Assembly (NCBI GenBank): GCA_905221615.1
Contig: CAJNDT010004713.1
Coordinates: forward strand, 214,001 to 278,000
Direction of reading: 5' to 3'
DNA: 64,000 nucleotides
Source: Symbiodinium sp. CCMP2592
Lineage: Eukaryota; Sar; Dinophyceae; Suessiales; Symbiodiniaceae
Shown here: piece after piece, positions 1 through 12,614 of the stretch
How positions within the stretch are numbered: position 1 is the first letter of the stretch
How the letters are laid out: every line of letters begins with the position of its first letter
The notes under the pieces: generated by a model
Database searches by the model: none
Told to the model about the DNA's origin: nothing
The model's input: only the letters and a program-made list of their open reading frames with translations
Position numbers and translations under genes: made by a program

Positions 1-566
1 AGCCCAGGTTTCCTAGTGATGAAGGTTAGGGTTTAGGTATTGGGGCATTAGGATACAACCGAATACGTTCGGGTACTGGGGTTTCGAGGTTGAGGGCATC
101 AGAGTTCAGGAGTTCACAGTTCGGTCACCTTGATCACCATATAGAAGCATGACTAAATTACCATAAGTTTAGGGTTTAGGGTTTAGGGTTTTCCAGTGTT
201 CCCCTTATTGTATAACCGTACGATAAATGCCGAAAGCCCTCGTCTAAGAAACTAAGGCCTCACACTACTCTTGACTGTGACGTTCACGTAGGTGTTCCTT
301 GCATTGCGAAGCCGGGCACTGATAATTTTGGTTTAAGACACTGCAGCCCTGTACAATCCACAGAAACTGTCGATGCATCCTGCAATCCCTCGAAATCCTT
401 GATTCCTGAAGTACCCTGACAGGATCCCCTAAAGGAACCCTGAGAGTAACCATCTTAAATGAACCCTGGCAGGAAGCGTTAGAGTCTTAGAGTCAGAGCT
501 TCCTTCAGGATCTAGACTTCTCCCTGACCCTGACCGGCTCGCGCATCATGGCCGGAACAGTTAGTA

Positions 567-619
<53 letters not shown>

Positions 620-2107
620 GTAACCTTTGACCCTTTTGGTGCTTACATAATCCTACCATAATTGAAAAGGTACCCTTTGTTGGGCGAGGGTACTCAGCCC
701 CTAAGAATGACACAGGGGCCTGGCTACTTCAAATGGGTTTCCTTAAAAGGGCCCAGGGTCTTTGAAAGGGTTCTATGAGGGTCCGTACACGATAATTGCA
801 TAATAGACCTAAGGTATAATAGACGTATGGCATAATATGACCCCAAGGCCTTATTCTAGTTATTAAGGCCCATATACCCACATAGTACGTAGGCTTAAGG
901 GTTCATAGCTTCAGGGTTTAGGAGCTCCAGGGTTAAGGGCTTAGGGTTTGGAGTTGGTGTTTGCTATTCTTGGGGGGTCCTCTGAGAGTCCCTTTCAGGG
1001 TTCCTTTGTTTGGAGGACCTAGAGACCCAAGAAGTCCTGAAAGCCACAGGGAAGAGAGCTTGAATCCTATCCGAACCCAGACCTCCAACGCAAGTCCAAA
1101 ACCCCAAACTCCATTTCCTTTGGGCCCTAGACCCTAGAATTTCTTGTGAGCCTCTAAACTTAAAACCCTCACTCATCCCTAGATCATTCCATGTCCACGC
1201 TTCCTAAACCTTAATGTCCAAGCCCGGAGCTGTAACCTCTGAGCCTTAAACTTGCATATCCTACAAGTGCTAGCCGGAAATCCTTATCGAAGCCCTTACA
1301 GGAACCTTCCAGACTTATGAAGCCCTTTTGCTTCTTAGCACCCTTATACAAACACCCTATAAACACCACACCCTGAAAGCCCTTCAATGCAACCCTTTAA
1401 CAGGCACCCCCTTGAAACTATCCAGGGGGTCCGAAACCCAAAGCGAGGTGAAACTCTTTCGACACAAGAGCCGAGCGATGGATCCAACAGGATTTTTTTT
1501 CGGGCGGTTTAGGGTTTAGGGCTTTTAGGGTTTTTTGGGTTTTAGGATTTAGGGGTTTAGCTCTTGGGGCTTTGGGCGGTTGAGGATCAGTCTAGGGTTT
1601 AGTACTTAGGGATTGTTCCTTGGCAGGAAGACTATCATGACTTTTTTGGTTTTCGCTATCTAGGGTGTCGTAACGTTTTGTTGTTTCGGGGCTGTTTATG
1701 CAGGGGGCATCCTCATGCAGATGAATAGTGTCAGAAAGCTGGCGCATGTTTTCGAGTATGTGTGCATGTACATATGCATACAGTGGAGTGCAATGGCGGA
1801 GAAGAATACACGTTGATAGGATGCACTTGTAAAGCTCTGCAATGGTAACTCGGTAGATGCACGGAGGGATCAGAAGAAGTTCGGAGAGCCACCCGAAAGG
1901 TTGCTTTCCAGATTCTCGGCCGCTTTGTTGTGCTTCTGTTCTTCCGTTGAAGCAGCCCAGGTGTACCTGCATAGCGAACTTGAACATGGGCATTGAAAAC
2001 GGTTAGCCATAATCTCCCCTTTAGTCCTTACACGACCAAACCCCAAAGGCCAAAAAAAGCTTCAAAGCAACCGTGAACGGATTTCATACCCCCTTGGGAG
2101 CCCGGAG
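1..2107. other. Repeat-rich noncoding region
   Basis: Holds TTTAGGG-type repeats, an (AG)n tract, a diverged family G hairpin and CCTTTAAAGGAACCC-type motifs. The open frames seen on the minus strand (964-1176, 1592-1993) have no coding character. Confidence 0.7.
565..618. repeat. (AG)n microsatellite
   Basis: About 26 AG units. It abuts AGTAGGTAACC, the start of a diverged family G hairpin. Confidence 0.95.
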
Positions 2108-2161
2108 GACGCCGCCGCAGGGCATGCATTCGTCCGAACCCAGACCTCGATGGCGCTGAAG
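2108..2161 (+). CDS. Candidate exon
   Basis: CCGGAG^G then DAAAGHAFVRTQTSMALK; donor AAG^GCCAAA (GC, phase 0). The frame continues KLLSAA to a stop. The only convincing coding island in the first 10 kb. Confidence 0.42.
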
Positions 2162-2222
2162 GCCAAACTGTTGAGTGCGGCTTGAGGTACAAGCCTGAGT
2201 ACCTACCACCTTACAGGGAACT

Positions 2223-2307
2223 CCAGAAAGTTGGAATATGGTTTCATGGTAGGATACACTATAATTTACCATAGAAGGGTTAGGATTATCATATTCCAAC
2301 TTTCTGG
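2223..2307. repeat. Hairpin B1
   Basis: CCAGAAAGTTGGAATATG ... CATATTCCAACTTTCTGG. Other copies: B2 29764-29860, B3 34657-34741, B4 43014-43098. Confidence 0.9.
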
Positions 2308-3727
2308 CTTTTCCCTTACTCCTTCTTCTCGTAACTACGCGAAATGTAGGCGAATACCACCTTGATGCCTTAGAGCCTCGTAAGTAGGTGAAATATGGGC
2401 CCACGCCCTGTTCGAACTATTCTGGCCCTTCAATCTTAGGTACGGCAGGAGGTCCAAATGGTGGGGAGGTCCGGGCTTTAGGTCTGGTATTTAGGGTCCG
2501 TAATAATTAATTGGAATAGGGTCTTGGGGCCCATTATGCTGTAGTTATAATTTGGGACCCCCGAAAATAGCATTCGTAAGTATTTAGGCCCCTACATTCT
2601 TTAGGGTTCGGGGTTTGAGGCTTGTTGGATTGTTAAGGCGGCCACGTCGGGGTGCGTTGTCCAGAGTGCGATTCGAAATCGGGATGATCTGCGATGCCCT
2701 GCTTCCTTTCGAGGCCATTTAGATTCGAGTCGCCCAAGCCCAAACCATAAAAGCTCATGCCAAAGTCTACCGGAAAAAATCCTGTGTGCTCTCCTCCAAG
2801 AGTCAACCACAGTCCGCGTTAGAATGAATCGGACAACTCTAAGGGTAGTTTGTAAGCCCAAGGATATCCTGCTTATGATGTCCATTGATCCTGCAAAAGC
2901 GGCCAAAACGCCCAGGCTGCAATCATCTTGTAGAGCCTTAACGGAGCCCTTATAATTAACTTACAAAACCATATGATAAGAGCCCCTTACAGAAAGCTTT
3001 ATAAAGACCCATTTCCAAGCCTTCTGGAGCCCCCCAAAAATAGAGGCTTTAAGCAGCCTTGGTACCGCCTGATCGAATCCTTATAACAGCAGAACCGCCT
3101 TTTAGGACCCTTACAAGACTATAGAACACGCCTCCGCCAGACCTCTGCAGCATCGCGGCCCGGCGAATTCTGCCATCAGCGGTAGCCGGGAAAGAGGGAA
3201 GGCTGTTTCGATTTTTTAGGCTGCGGATTTGGGATTTGTTTTATGCAGTTTCTTTAGGGTTCTCTTGGATTTTACAAAAGGTTCTGTCAGGGAGGGGGGG
3301 GTGGGCACAATATTTAGGCACTCAGAATCTGAGTAGGTTTGTGTTTGGTGGAGCGTAAGATATGTGATGTTTAGGTCCCTGGACCCACACTGTACATGCA
3401 TTTCGTTCCGTTTGACTTTTGAGGTTTGGGGTCCAAGTTTGGGCTGCGTGCGTGGAGTCTTAGGGAGTAGGTATGGCCATTGTGGACACAGGATTTCAGG
3501 GTTGAGGATTCAGGGATCATATACAAAAAATTGAGCCTCTTGCAGAGACTAATTCAGAACAGCCTTCCCGGTCAGCTTGAGCTGCGGAATGGTTGCAGAT
3601 GCTCCGAGGTCTCCATGGAGGTTCTTGGTAAACGCAGGCAAGGTCCGAAGCAAACTAGATATGTGAATAATAAGAAGACCTTAGTCATTTGAATTTGAAG
3701 CTTTGGATACGGTACTTCTGTTACTAC

Positions 3728-3806
3728 TATTTGCTTAAGAAACCTCCCTATATTACCCCCATAAGGATCTTTTTTTTTAATTTTTTGGGGGTTCTTAAGC
3801 AAATAG
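3728..3806. repeat. Hairpin L1
   Basis: CTATTTGCTTAAGAAACCTC ... GGGGGTTCTTAAGCAAATAG. Second copy 48183-48280. Confidence 0.9.
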
Positions 3807-4147
3807 TAGGTTATGATAAGGAAACCTTAGGACGAATGTTGGGGCAATTATTTGAGCCTCTGCAGACATTGTCACATCAATCCTGGAAAGTTTCCTCATA
3901 CCGATTGTCAGCAATCTCTATCTTCGCCCACAAGTCTCAAGGATAAAGACCTTTAACTTTATCAGCCAGCCACGCCCTGGGACCTTTCAAGCTGTAGCGT
4001 TTACATCTTAACCCCACAACCTCGAAACCCTCAATTTACCTTGAACCTGAATCCCAAAACGATCAGCCCGAAACCAGCCAATGCCATACATCAGCAACAC
4101 CAAATCGAGACCAGTCTTGCAACCCAAGTCGCCCGAAGCAGACACCA

Positions 4148-4174
4148 AATAGTAGTAGCAGTAGCAGTAGCAGC

Positions 4175-4212
<38 letters not shown>

Positions 4213-4245
4213 CAGTAGCAGTAGTAATAGTAGTAGTAATAGTAG
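4148..4245. repeat. (GTA/GCA)n trinucleotide tract
   Basis: About 30 units of AGT/AGC with few other bases. It creates spurious poly-Val/poly-Leu frames on both strands. Confidence 0.92.
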
Positions 4246-5144
4246 ACACACTAATTAACAACAGTTTAAAAGAATAATGTAGTTGAGTACTTATTTAGGG
4301 GGAGTGTATCATAATCAGGTACTTGGACCCTTCGGGGGACCTAGCGTAGGAATCATCCAAGGACTCCGCAAAGCCTTGAAGGAAGTTAGGGGTCGGGTGT
4401 TCAGGGTTTGGCGGTTCACGGTTGTTGGGTTCCGGGTATAGATATTCAGGGTTTTATGGTTAAAGGGCTTACATGATGGTTTAGACGGGTTAGGGGCCCT
4501 TATAGAGCTCTCCCTGACTGCTAGCACTGGTATGTTACAGCCACTTTATACCAAGCGCTGAGGCTCACCCAAAACTCTATGTTCCCATAGAACACTGTAT
4601 CCACCCCTGCCCTAAAGTGCTTTCAAAACGCTTATCCCTGACATACTCCGAAACTAACCCCACGAAAACCGTAGAACGACCTCACTAGTCCGACAACTGA
4701 ATCGGCTGAGACAGACAGCCGCCACCAGTGCTCCCATGCACCGCAGCGGGTGTCCTGTCTAGAGTTTGGGGTTCAGGGTGTAGGATTTGGAGTATAGGGT
4801 GTCTGAAGCCGTCGTGTATTACCCGGATCTTCAGGATCTTGACTCATAGGTCGAGTCAGAGGCGTCTCGGGGTGTACAGCTTGGCCTCAGGTTCTGAACC
4901 TAGAGAGACCCTCAATCTCCGTTCGTCTTCGAAGAGTAGTGTACCGTTTCGCCCTGAGCCGTAAACCCTACATCCCCGAACCGTAAGCCCTAAACCCAAA
5001 TCCTTGTGCCTACGAGCGCTCAAACCGCAATCCTGAGTCGCCGCTCTCACTGGAAAGGGCTGTGTCTTTCGTTGTGTCGGGATGAGGGCATAGGGTTTAG
5101 GATTTAGGTTTCAGTGTTTGGGGTTTTGGACATTGGGTTTTCTT

Positions 5145-5230
5145 GCCTTTGGTTGGTAGGGAATGGAGGAATGGGGTACAATTATAACTACTATTACTAC
5201 CGTTCTTCCATTCCCTACCAACCAAAGGTA
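5145..5230. repeat. Hairpin E1
   Basis: CCTTTGGTTGGTAGGGAATG ... CATTCCCTACCAACCAAAGG with a CTACTATTACTACC loop. Confidence 0.92.
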
Positions 5231-6734
5231 ACTTTTCGGACTTGCGATGTTGATTCTTGTGTTTAAAGTTCTTGGGAGCCGAAGACCTGGAAACAGGAGT
5301 CCGCATGCATCCCGAAGCCCAAGATTGGGTTTAGGGGTTGAGGGGTTCCTTTACAGGGATCTATAGGGTATTATAGGGTTAAGCGGGTTAGGCCGAGAAA
5401 GCTTGTCAGGAGCTTCGGCTCACACATGGGTTAGTAGAGCGCCCGAACCCGTAAATCGCAAGCCCAAATCCTAATGTTGGGTAGAACAGGGATAATACAG
5501 AACCCGCCAAACCCTATTCCATCTATTAGGGCCCCCACAATATAGTAGCCCAAGATTTAAACCAGACTTTAATATAGGGGTCATAAGAATTGCCTATATT
5601 ATTTTGGGGGTTCCTCATTATGAGCATAGTAGAATATACCTCAAAACCGTATTCTAACTATTCAGGCCCCTGTAGTACTTTCAAGGAAACAAAATTGGTT
5701 TTGGGAGACACCCGCTGAGAAAAATGTGCAGCTTGCGCCCTGGTTCTATGCACTGGTACCTGCGTTCCCAAAGGCGGAGCTGACGAGGAGGTCGGTGGAT
5801 ACTTTAATGTAGGGGCCGAAATAACAGTTTCAGGTTTCCTTTGAAGGGTTTCTTTAAAAAGGGATGCTACGAGGGTCCTATAATAGGGTTCTGTAGTATA
5901 GAGGCTTGAAATAGCCACCAATACTATTTGGAGTGGGCTCCTTGTTGTAAGTATAGCATGATGGGCCTCAAAACCCTGTTCTAATTATTAAGGCCCGTAT
6001 TTTGGGCTTTTAGGAGTTTTACGGCTCAGTTTAGGGTTTTAGGTTTTTTAGGGTTTCGGAACTACACTTTAGGGTTTAGGGTTCTGAGTGGATGGTCTGA
6101 AGGCTTTCTGCATATCGAGTTCTAGGGGCGTTAGTGGCTTTAGGCTTTTGGGTTTTCTTGGAACGTTTCTGCTGGTGTCGTGCGAGACTGCTTCAAGCTC
6201 GTCATAGGGGAGCAATGCTTCAATGCCCTGTCTTTGTTACTGCTCACGCCAGTACGCAATACTTCGTTTGCCCAACTAAGTAGGGGTTCCCATTTTGATT
6301 TACTCAGAGTTGCCATGTCTGAGGAGCATACCTGAAACTCTGAAGAGCTTATGACTGATTTGAGGCAAATGCGCTTAATCAAGGATGATGGGCATCTGGG
6401 TATACATGCCTCCGGTCTGGACTATAATCGATACCGGGCCTCTGGGTATACGCATTCCCAGCCTGTACGAATTATGTGCCAGCAGTAGCTGAGATGGATA
6501 ACAAGGGTTGACAATGTCTCGCCCATTTTTTATCAGCACAGTTTGCGCCTAATGTTGGCAGAACCTTATGTTTCGTGTGGGTTATCTTTTCTCCGAGCCT
6601 CGTCTGCATCATGGGTATTGCGTCTGTTGCGTTGCTTTTCTCGCAAGAGATTTAGTGGCGCCCCCCGCTGCGGTCGGCACGCTATGGAGCGTGCCGGGTG
6701 CTGTCATTAGCGTTCTGCTTTTTGGCCTGAGGGT

Positions 6735-6808
6735 CCAAATACCCAAGAGAATCATCACATACATACTACTAGCTTGATGTGTACCCAGTTCTTGGGTGCT
6801 TGGACCCA
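6735..6808. repeat. Single hairpin
   Basis: GGGTCCAAATACCCAAGA ... TCTTGGGTGCTTGGACCC. One copy only. Confidence 0.82.
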
Positions 6809-7255
6809 TAGGTGTTAGCCTCCTAGCATTACAAGCCTAGTACCTGGCCGACGAATCTCGCGGCCCGGGGTCCCTTCATTCAGCTGCCGTGATGCAAACT
6901 GAGCTTCCTTAGATAGTGTTGGCCGTCCGAAGGCAACTAATCGAGCAAGATTGGCAACTAAATGCACTTAACTTTGGTTACCTCCCATTTTTGCTTTTCG
7001 CTCCATAATAATGCTGCAGACATTTCAAGCCAAAGAGTAGTAGCAAAAGCCACCACGCCAAGAACTAGCACATTTATGAGTCGTGTTTGACTGCCAAGGC
7101 GCATATGTGGAATTTGCATCCCTACCTGTACTTATCTGCGACGGTCTGAAGCCTACACCCTACCTACAAGCCCTAAGCCCCAAATCCCTAAAGTCTAAGC
7201 CACAGCAACTTAGGTAAGTTCTTACAGAGTTTGGAGCTCCGGGCACTGGAGCTCT

Positions 7256-7358
7256 ACTTAGTAGCTGAGTGGATACACTTTAAACTGCTTGGGATATTAT
7301 CAACCACCATAGCCCTGAAAGTGTACACTTTGGGGGGCTTATGAACTCAGCAACTAAG
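7256..7358. repeat. Hairpin K1
   Basis: CTTAGTAGCTGAGTGGATAC ... GTGTACACTTTGGGGGGCTT then ACTCAGCAACTAAG. Confidence 0.85.
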
Positions 7359-7815
7359 ACTACGTCATGGGAGACAAGATCTCATCGCATGAACCTGGCA
7401 TTACAAATTGGTAAACCCCTACGTAAAGCATCAGAAAAGTCCCACACGTTAGACCGTAAACCCTGGGCTTCTAGCCTTCATTGCACCCTGAAGCCCGCAA
7501 TTTCGGAGGCCTGGGTCCCAATCCCAATTCCAAAGCTGATACAAGCGGTTTAGGGTTTGGGGTCGAGGTTCCCGTAAGCCCGGAGAGCCCCGATCCCGAA
7601 GAAGTGCACAGGACAATAGACTTCCTTGAACTAGACCAGACACATGCATACTAAACCCGAAAGTGAGGAGAAAAACGACAGTAAAAAAAACAAACACAGC
7701 TAGGCCTTGAACCTAGAAAAGGATCAAGCCTGTTGCAAGCACCGGCTGCCGCTGACATGGGACCTCACTCCTTATGAAGAGACCCCAAGTACTCCTGGAT
7801 AGATGTTGCAAGGCT

Positions 7816-7924
7816 TTACCTTACTTAACCTACCAAACCCTACTTTGCTGTGGGTTCTTATTATAATCCTTAATTTGGAAGTTATAGGGACCCTACAAAA
7901 GAAGTAGGTTTTGGTAGCTCAAGG
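7816..7924. repeat. Hairpin J1
   Basis: TTACCTTACTTAACCTACCA then AAACCCTACTT ... AAGTAGGTTTTGGTAGCTCA. Second copy 42688-42791. Confidence 0.85.
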
Positions 7925-8059
7925 TAGGGTTTTAAAAGTTTTGCCTTGACCCTGCTGCTCGCAATAGCCGGAAGGCCCTCCAGAGTGTGGTCTTGGAAGA
8001 CGGATCTGCAGCCTAAATCTTAGAAGAACAAAGCTCATACCCCTAAACCCCAAACATAA

Positions 8060-8660
8060 GCAAAAATCAGGATAGGGATATCCCACATATATATATATAT
8101 ACATACATACACATAAATTCCACCTTGCAAAGACTAAACCCCAACGCTAAACCCTGAAAACCCTGAAAACTAAACCCTGAACCCCCCCAAATCGGTCGAA
8201 GTGGGAGCACGAGTACGGTAACTCTGAATCATAAACCCCTGATTACGAGGCTTATAGTAAATACATACCTCATAGAACCCATTAAATGTAACTCAAGTGA
8301 GGGACAGGAGTACTTACCCCCCCAAAACCTCTAATTACGTCGATTTAAGAGGGAGGTTCCAAAAGGACATAAGCATAAGCGTTTCATAGGGATATCCCTA
8401 CCTTATTGAGCTTCTTTGGAAGGTGGAATAAATGTTATACATATATATATATATATGTGGGATATCCCTATCCTTGTTTTTGCTTCTGTGTTTTTTTGGG
8501 GCCCTCAAGAGGGAGATTCAGGAGTCTTACTAGCATAGAGCCGAGGGACCCAAGAGGGAGATCCCTACCTTATTGGGCTGCGTTATAAGGGGGCATATAT
8601 TTATGTGGAATGTCCCTATCTTTATTTGTTGGGGCCCTAGAAGAGGGAGATCCAGGAGTT
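8060..8660. repeat. GGGATATCCC / (TA)n repeat cluster
   Basis: GGGATATCCCACATATATAT at 8073, its reverse form at about 8440-8470, another near 8608, with CCAAGAGGGAGATCCAGGAG copies between (8340-8880). A relative lies at 53298-53370. Confidence 0.72.
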
Positions 8661-9280
8661 GTTTTATTATGAACGTAAGCCATAAACCCCTGGTTTCGTA
8701 GCCCTTCTTGCCATATTATTTTCCTGAACAGGAGTACTTACACCCTAAACCCTTTAATTAATCGATCTAAGAGGCAGATCCAGGAGTACCCTAAAGCTGA
8801 GCTCCTTGTAGCCCTTCATAGCTTCATTTCCTACTTCCTCGCATAGAACCGTTTAAAAGGGACCCAAGAGGGAGATCCAGGACTACTCAGGGCCTCTTTG
8901 ACCTGTGCTCAGATGCGAGGTCCCAGCTTTGGACAGCGCTTTTTGGTACTGCCCAGTACCCCCAAACGGAATGTGTAGGGTTGTGCCTTTTAAGGTTTAT
9001 TTAGGGTTTAGGGTTTAGGCACGTACGGTGTAGGGTTGTGCCTTTTGAGGTTTAGGGTTTGGCGTTTAGAGGTTTGGGGTTTAGAAAAAAGGGGGTAATA
9101 ATGTTGTCATACAGTTTATAGAGGCCTCACGCACTAGGCTGGGCTTCCGTATAGGAACCTTATAGCTTGCAATGGCTTCTGGAGTATGTAATACCTCGAA
9201 GGTACACAATGTATGGTCTAGCGCATATAGGGTTCAGAAATACCGACCTGAATAGACAGAATGGCTTTTGGAGTACAGCA

Positions 9281-9402
9281 TACTTGGAGGTTCATGGGTA
9301 GTTATAAGTAAGTACTAGTATAGTTGTAAGTCCCTAATATGAGTATCAGTATAGTTACCATACTTATGACCCTACTTATAACTACCCATGAACCTCCAAG
9401 TA
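9281..9402. repeat. Hairpin A1 (variant)
   Basis: Inverted ends TACTTGGAGGTTCATGGGTA and its complement at 9383-9402, then GTTATAAGTA inside. Family A shares the TACTTGGAGG end. Confidence 0.85.
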
Positions 9403-10635
9403 TACAATGTCTATAAGGACAATAAGCGGATACCATCGCCCAGATGTTGAGACCTCTCTCTAGGTGATGGTTACACGGTTGCACGGGGTTTTGGGCATGG
9501 AGTAAATTGAGGGACGACGCAGAAGTCAGAGAGCAAGCATTCCAACCCTACACCCCGAAACACTAGAAGAACTCAAATCAGGACTGTTTGTCAGTTTGGG
9601 CCCTCGGAGTCCAAGTACCTACTAATCGTATTGTCCCCCAATTACCAACAACCTACGTTACAACATGCCGCTATCATCCTAAGCCCACCTACTTGATGAT
9701 CGGTTCCATGGGACACATAACGTACATGATTGAAATCCGGACTCCTAAGCCCCAAAGTACGTCTTCCACAGCACGGGACCTTGCGAGCGGTGTTCCCTTC
9801 GCCTGTGCTTGCCGTTTGAGGTTTTGCGATTTTATTGTTGCTGTGAAGTCTTCAGGGTGTACTTTAGGGTTTTCGGGTGTGGGGTTGTACGGGTTCGGGT
9901 TTAGGGCTTTAGCGTTGAGGGTTTTAGAGTTTAGTTTGGGATGTGAAAGGCATGGGGCCTAGGTTTAGGGTTTAGGGTTTAGGGTTTATTTGGTATCCCT
10001 TTGGATCAGAACGGCTCAAGAGCCCCGTGCAGTGTGGTCATCGGGGCCGAAAACCGTTAACAAACATGGGCTCTTGCAGCCGACGGTTATGACCCCAAAT
10101 ACCCTACATACTGGGGTTTAGCGTTTAGCATTTAGGGTATAACTTCGGATCATAGAACCTGCAGTTTCTGGGCGGGTCTCCAACCCAGAGTTGGTTCTAA
10201 GGGTTGTTTTACGGTTTCTGCAGGGTTGGGTGTGGTGTGCACATGCCAATACATACAGGTATACATATGCACATATATTGACAAAAAATCATATACATAC
10301 ATATATATATGCATATTATATACATATACATATGCTTAGATACATATACATATACGTATACATATACAACAATATACAGATGTATATGTGCAAACATAAC
10401 AGCAGAGTTGTCGATGTTTTTTAAATCCAGGATTCACGATGGGTCTGTGGGTTTCCAAACCCCATACAACAAGCCCCGAAAACCGATAGCAGTAGGTAAA
10501 ATCCTGTAAAACCCTGTCGACCCAAAATTCCGCCAGAAGCGATGTAACTCCGCACACCCCATCGTATAGCCCAACAGCAGACGGCTTAGTGGCAGGGTCC
10601 AGGGAACCCTTCACTAGCATCCGTTTTCCTTGCAG

Positions 10636-10699
10636 CTGGTTCACCTGCGAGGCTTGCAGATCGGGATTCCAGCCACAATCCCCCTCTTGTACACAGAGG
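10636..10699 (+). CDS. Candidate exon
   Basis: A pyrimidine-rich TTTTCCTTGCAG precedes LVHLRGLQIGIPATIPLLYT and E; donor GAGG^GTCCAT. The acceptor is not followed by G, which breaks the local rule. Hairpin U starts at the donor. Confidence 0.4.
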
Positions 10700-10797
10700 G
10701 TCCATATATACTACCATTATGGAATTAGCTCCCAAAAGACCATCCCTATTATGGTGTCGGGGCGGCTTAATTCCATAATGGTAGTATATATGGATCT
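10692..10797. repeat. Hairpin U at a candidate donor
   Basis: CACAGAGGGTCCATATATAC, TACCATTATGGAATTA ... TAATTCCATAATGGTA and GTATATATGGATCTTTCTGTG. Confidence 0.92.
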
Positions 10798-10892
10798 TTC
10801 TGTGCGGTAGGCGGTAGGGTAGCTTTTTGAGTTCCGGCCCGTAAGGTAAGGGACAAGCAGCACCAGGCACGTGCTTTGTTTGACTTTAAAAG

Positions 10893-11008
10893 CCAAAGTA
10901 AACCCTAAACCCCAAACCCCAAACCCTAAACCCTAAACCCCAAACCCTAAACCCTAAACCCCAAACCCCAAACCCTAAACCCCAAACCCTAAACCCTAAA
11001 CCCTAAAC
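10893..11008. repeat. Interstitial telomere-type tract (CCCTAAA/CCCCAAA)
   Basis: About 110 bases of nearly pure CCCTAAA and CCCCAAA units, the longest in the window. Shorter tracts in either orientation lie at about 175, 1510, 9960, 11510-11670, 13260-13400, 16695-16810, 22095-22145, 22870-22945, 28080, 37258, 43285 and 50770. Confidence 0.9.
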
Positions 11009-11114
11009 CGTGTGTTCTTCCAGTTGTAAGGAACCCTCAACCCAGGCCCCCAAGCCCGATCTCCAGAAGGATCCTATAAACCCCAAACTCAATGCTTCCG
11101 ATTCAACCCGGCCC

Positions 11115-11205
11115 TACTTGGAGGATCATACTTATAATTAATTACCTATAACCCCAATTAAGGTACTTATAACCTTACATACTAAGTCCCAGGATCCTCC
11201 AAGTA
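11115..11205. repeat. Hairpin A2
   Basis: TACTTGGAGGATCAT ... AGGATCCTCCAAGTA with CTTATAA arms. Confidence 0.82.
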
Positions 11206-11784
11206 TAAGTTCTTGAGCAGAGAGCATAGGTTTTCCGGGGAGTCCCAAGCTGCAGTCCTGTTGAGCACCAGCCGCAGTCACGAAAGCAAGCATCCGACAG
11301 GAGCCATGGCCTAAACGATCGAGAGGTGAAAGTCGTTTCGGAAGTACCCTAAGGGTCCATGTGCGGATGTCGCGATCCAAAGTAGGTATTACTGGAGTCT
11401 CAAGCAAACCATCCTCGCTGAAAGCTCAAAAGCTTTTGTAAGAGTGGAACAGCAGGATCGTGATCGCAGGGAGCCCTACATACTGCGGCCCAAGTATTCG
11501 AATCGCCAAACCCTGAACCCTAAAACACCCTAAACCCTTAAACCCAAATCCCTCCCTAAACTCTAAACCCCGTAAACCCTCAACCCTAATCCCTAAACCC
11601 TGAAACCCAAACCCTACACCCCTAAACCCGAATCCCTAACTCCCTAAACTCTAAACCCCGTAAACCTCTTAGGCACGCCAGGATTCCGTTTTAGGCCCTG
11701 GTGCAGATCTCATCTGAGCCCGAAGGGCCAGTTTTCACAGTGCGGAAAGCACAGCACAAAGAAGAAAAAAAAGGGAACCACTGG

Positions 11785-11975
11785 GGTTTATAGGGGTTAG
11801 GGCCTTAGGGTTCAGGGTTTAGGGTAGTTATATGGGCGAGGGCCTTAGGGACTAGGGTTATAGGGGTTAGGGCCTTCGGGTTTAGGGTATATCGGGGTGA
11901 GGGCCTTAGGGATTAGGGTTATAGGGGTTAGGGCCTTCGGGTTTAGGGTATATCGGGGTGAGGGCCTTAAAGTTT
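11785..11975. repeat. Tandem repeat of about 68 bp with TTTAGGG core
   Basis: Units contain ATAGGGGTTAGGGCCTT(A/C)GGG and GGGTGAGGGCCTTAGGGA. Two and a half close copies follow one diverged copy. Confidence 0.75.
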
Positions 11976-12450
11976 AGGCTGAAAGGAGTCCTTAGTTAGT
12001 ACTTGACTTCCTCCTGCCAGGATGGCGGAGTTGCCTTTGTTTGTAAAGGTTGTGCGTATCAGCCGTTCCGGGGTCCTTGCCCTAGGGATCCAAGGACTCA
12101 TATATTCCGGCTTTTGAAATTTTGGGCCCAAAGACCATACTATACTCGGCTTTTGCCGACGAGTTTGGGTCTATGTTTGGGGCCCTTCTTTTCTGAAGGC
12201 TCCGCATAGCACAGGCTAAGTTGTTTATTGTGGACTCTGATTTCCTCAAGCTGCCCGAACCTCCATACCAAAAACGCAACTATTAGGACGAACAAGAAGC
12301 AACAATCAGTCCCCTTGAAGTCTGTAGAAGCCTGAAAGGAACCCCTAACTAACACGCGCCTGAAGCCTTGAGACCCTTCTCGAACCATTATTTTAAACCT
12401 CAAGGCAACCTAAAGAAGCTTAAAGCCCAAAAGCCAACAACCATGAGGGC

Positions 12451-12527
12451 TTCTACTATTTCGGGGGTTCCTTATCATAACTATAGTATAATGGGCCCCA
12501 AAACCCTATTCCAATTATGAAGGCCCC
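12451..12527. repeat. Family H element abutting a candidate exon
   Basis: GGGGGTTCCTTATCATAACT, ATAGTATAATGGGCCCCAAA and CCAATTATGAAGGCCCC. About nine others: 2487-2590, 5577-5671, 5925-5995, 13470-13557, 16812-16905, 27445-27537, 32098-32189, 38158-38225, 55117-55193. Confidence 0.8.
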
Positions 12528-12608
12528 ATGAACTTCTTTGCCGAGGCAGCCGCGCGGGTCGCCGGCTTCGCTCCCGACTGCGCGGACGTGTCGGTCGGGG
12601 TGCTCGGC
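12523..12608 (+). CDS. Candidate exon between two hairpins
   Basis: ATGAAG^GC (the AAGGCCC end of a family H element), then PMNFFAEAAARVAGFAPDCA and DVSVGVLG; possible donor GGC^GTCCAT. Hairpin D1 starts within 10 bases of the end. Strongly GC-rich. Unrecognised. Confidence 0.5.
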
Positions 12609-12614
12609 GTCCAT

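Larger units (their letters stand above)
2310..10635. other. Repeat-rich region without a supported gene
   Basis: Hairpins L1, E1, J1, K1, A1, several H elements, a trinucleotide tract and telomere-type pieces. Short open frames at 2630-2900, 5660-5920, 6570-6780 and 9590-9960 show no AG^G exon structure I would defend. Confidence 0.6.

Noticed and set aside
1592-1993. 133-codon minus-strand frame
   Set aside because: No motif, mixed composition and no AG^G exon edges. Its length alone is not convincing in 64 kb of low-stop repeats.
4041-4277. Poly-Val / poly-Leu open frames
   Set aside because: Produced by the GTA/GCA trinucleotide tract on both strands. The same holds for 22486-22867.
10191-10424. 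Tyr/Ile-rich frames over TATACATA repeats (also 19605-19802, 23195-23563, 46328-46765)
   Set aside because: Simple-sequence artefacts, open on both strands.
10893-11008. A true chromosome end
   Set aside because: Telomere-type sequence is interspersed in both orientations all along the window and is degenerate; there is no terminal array.
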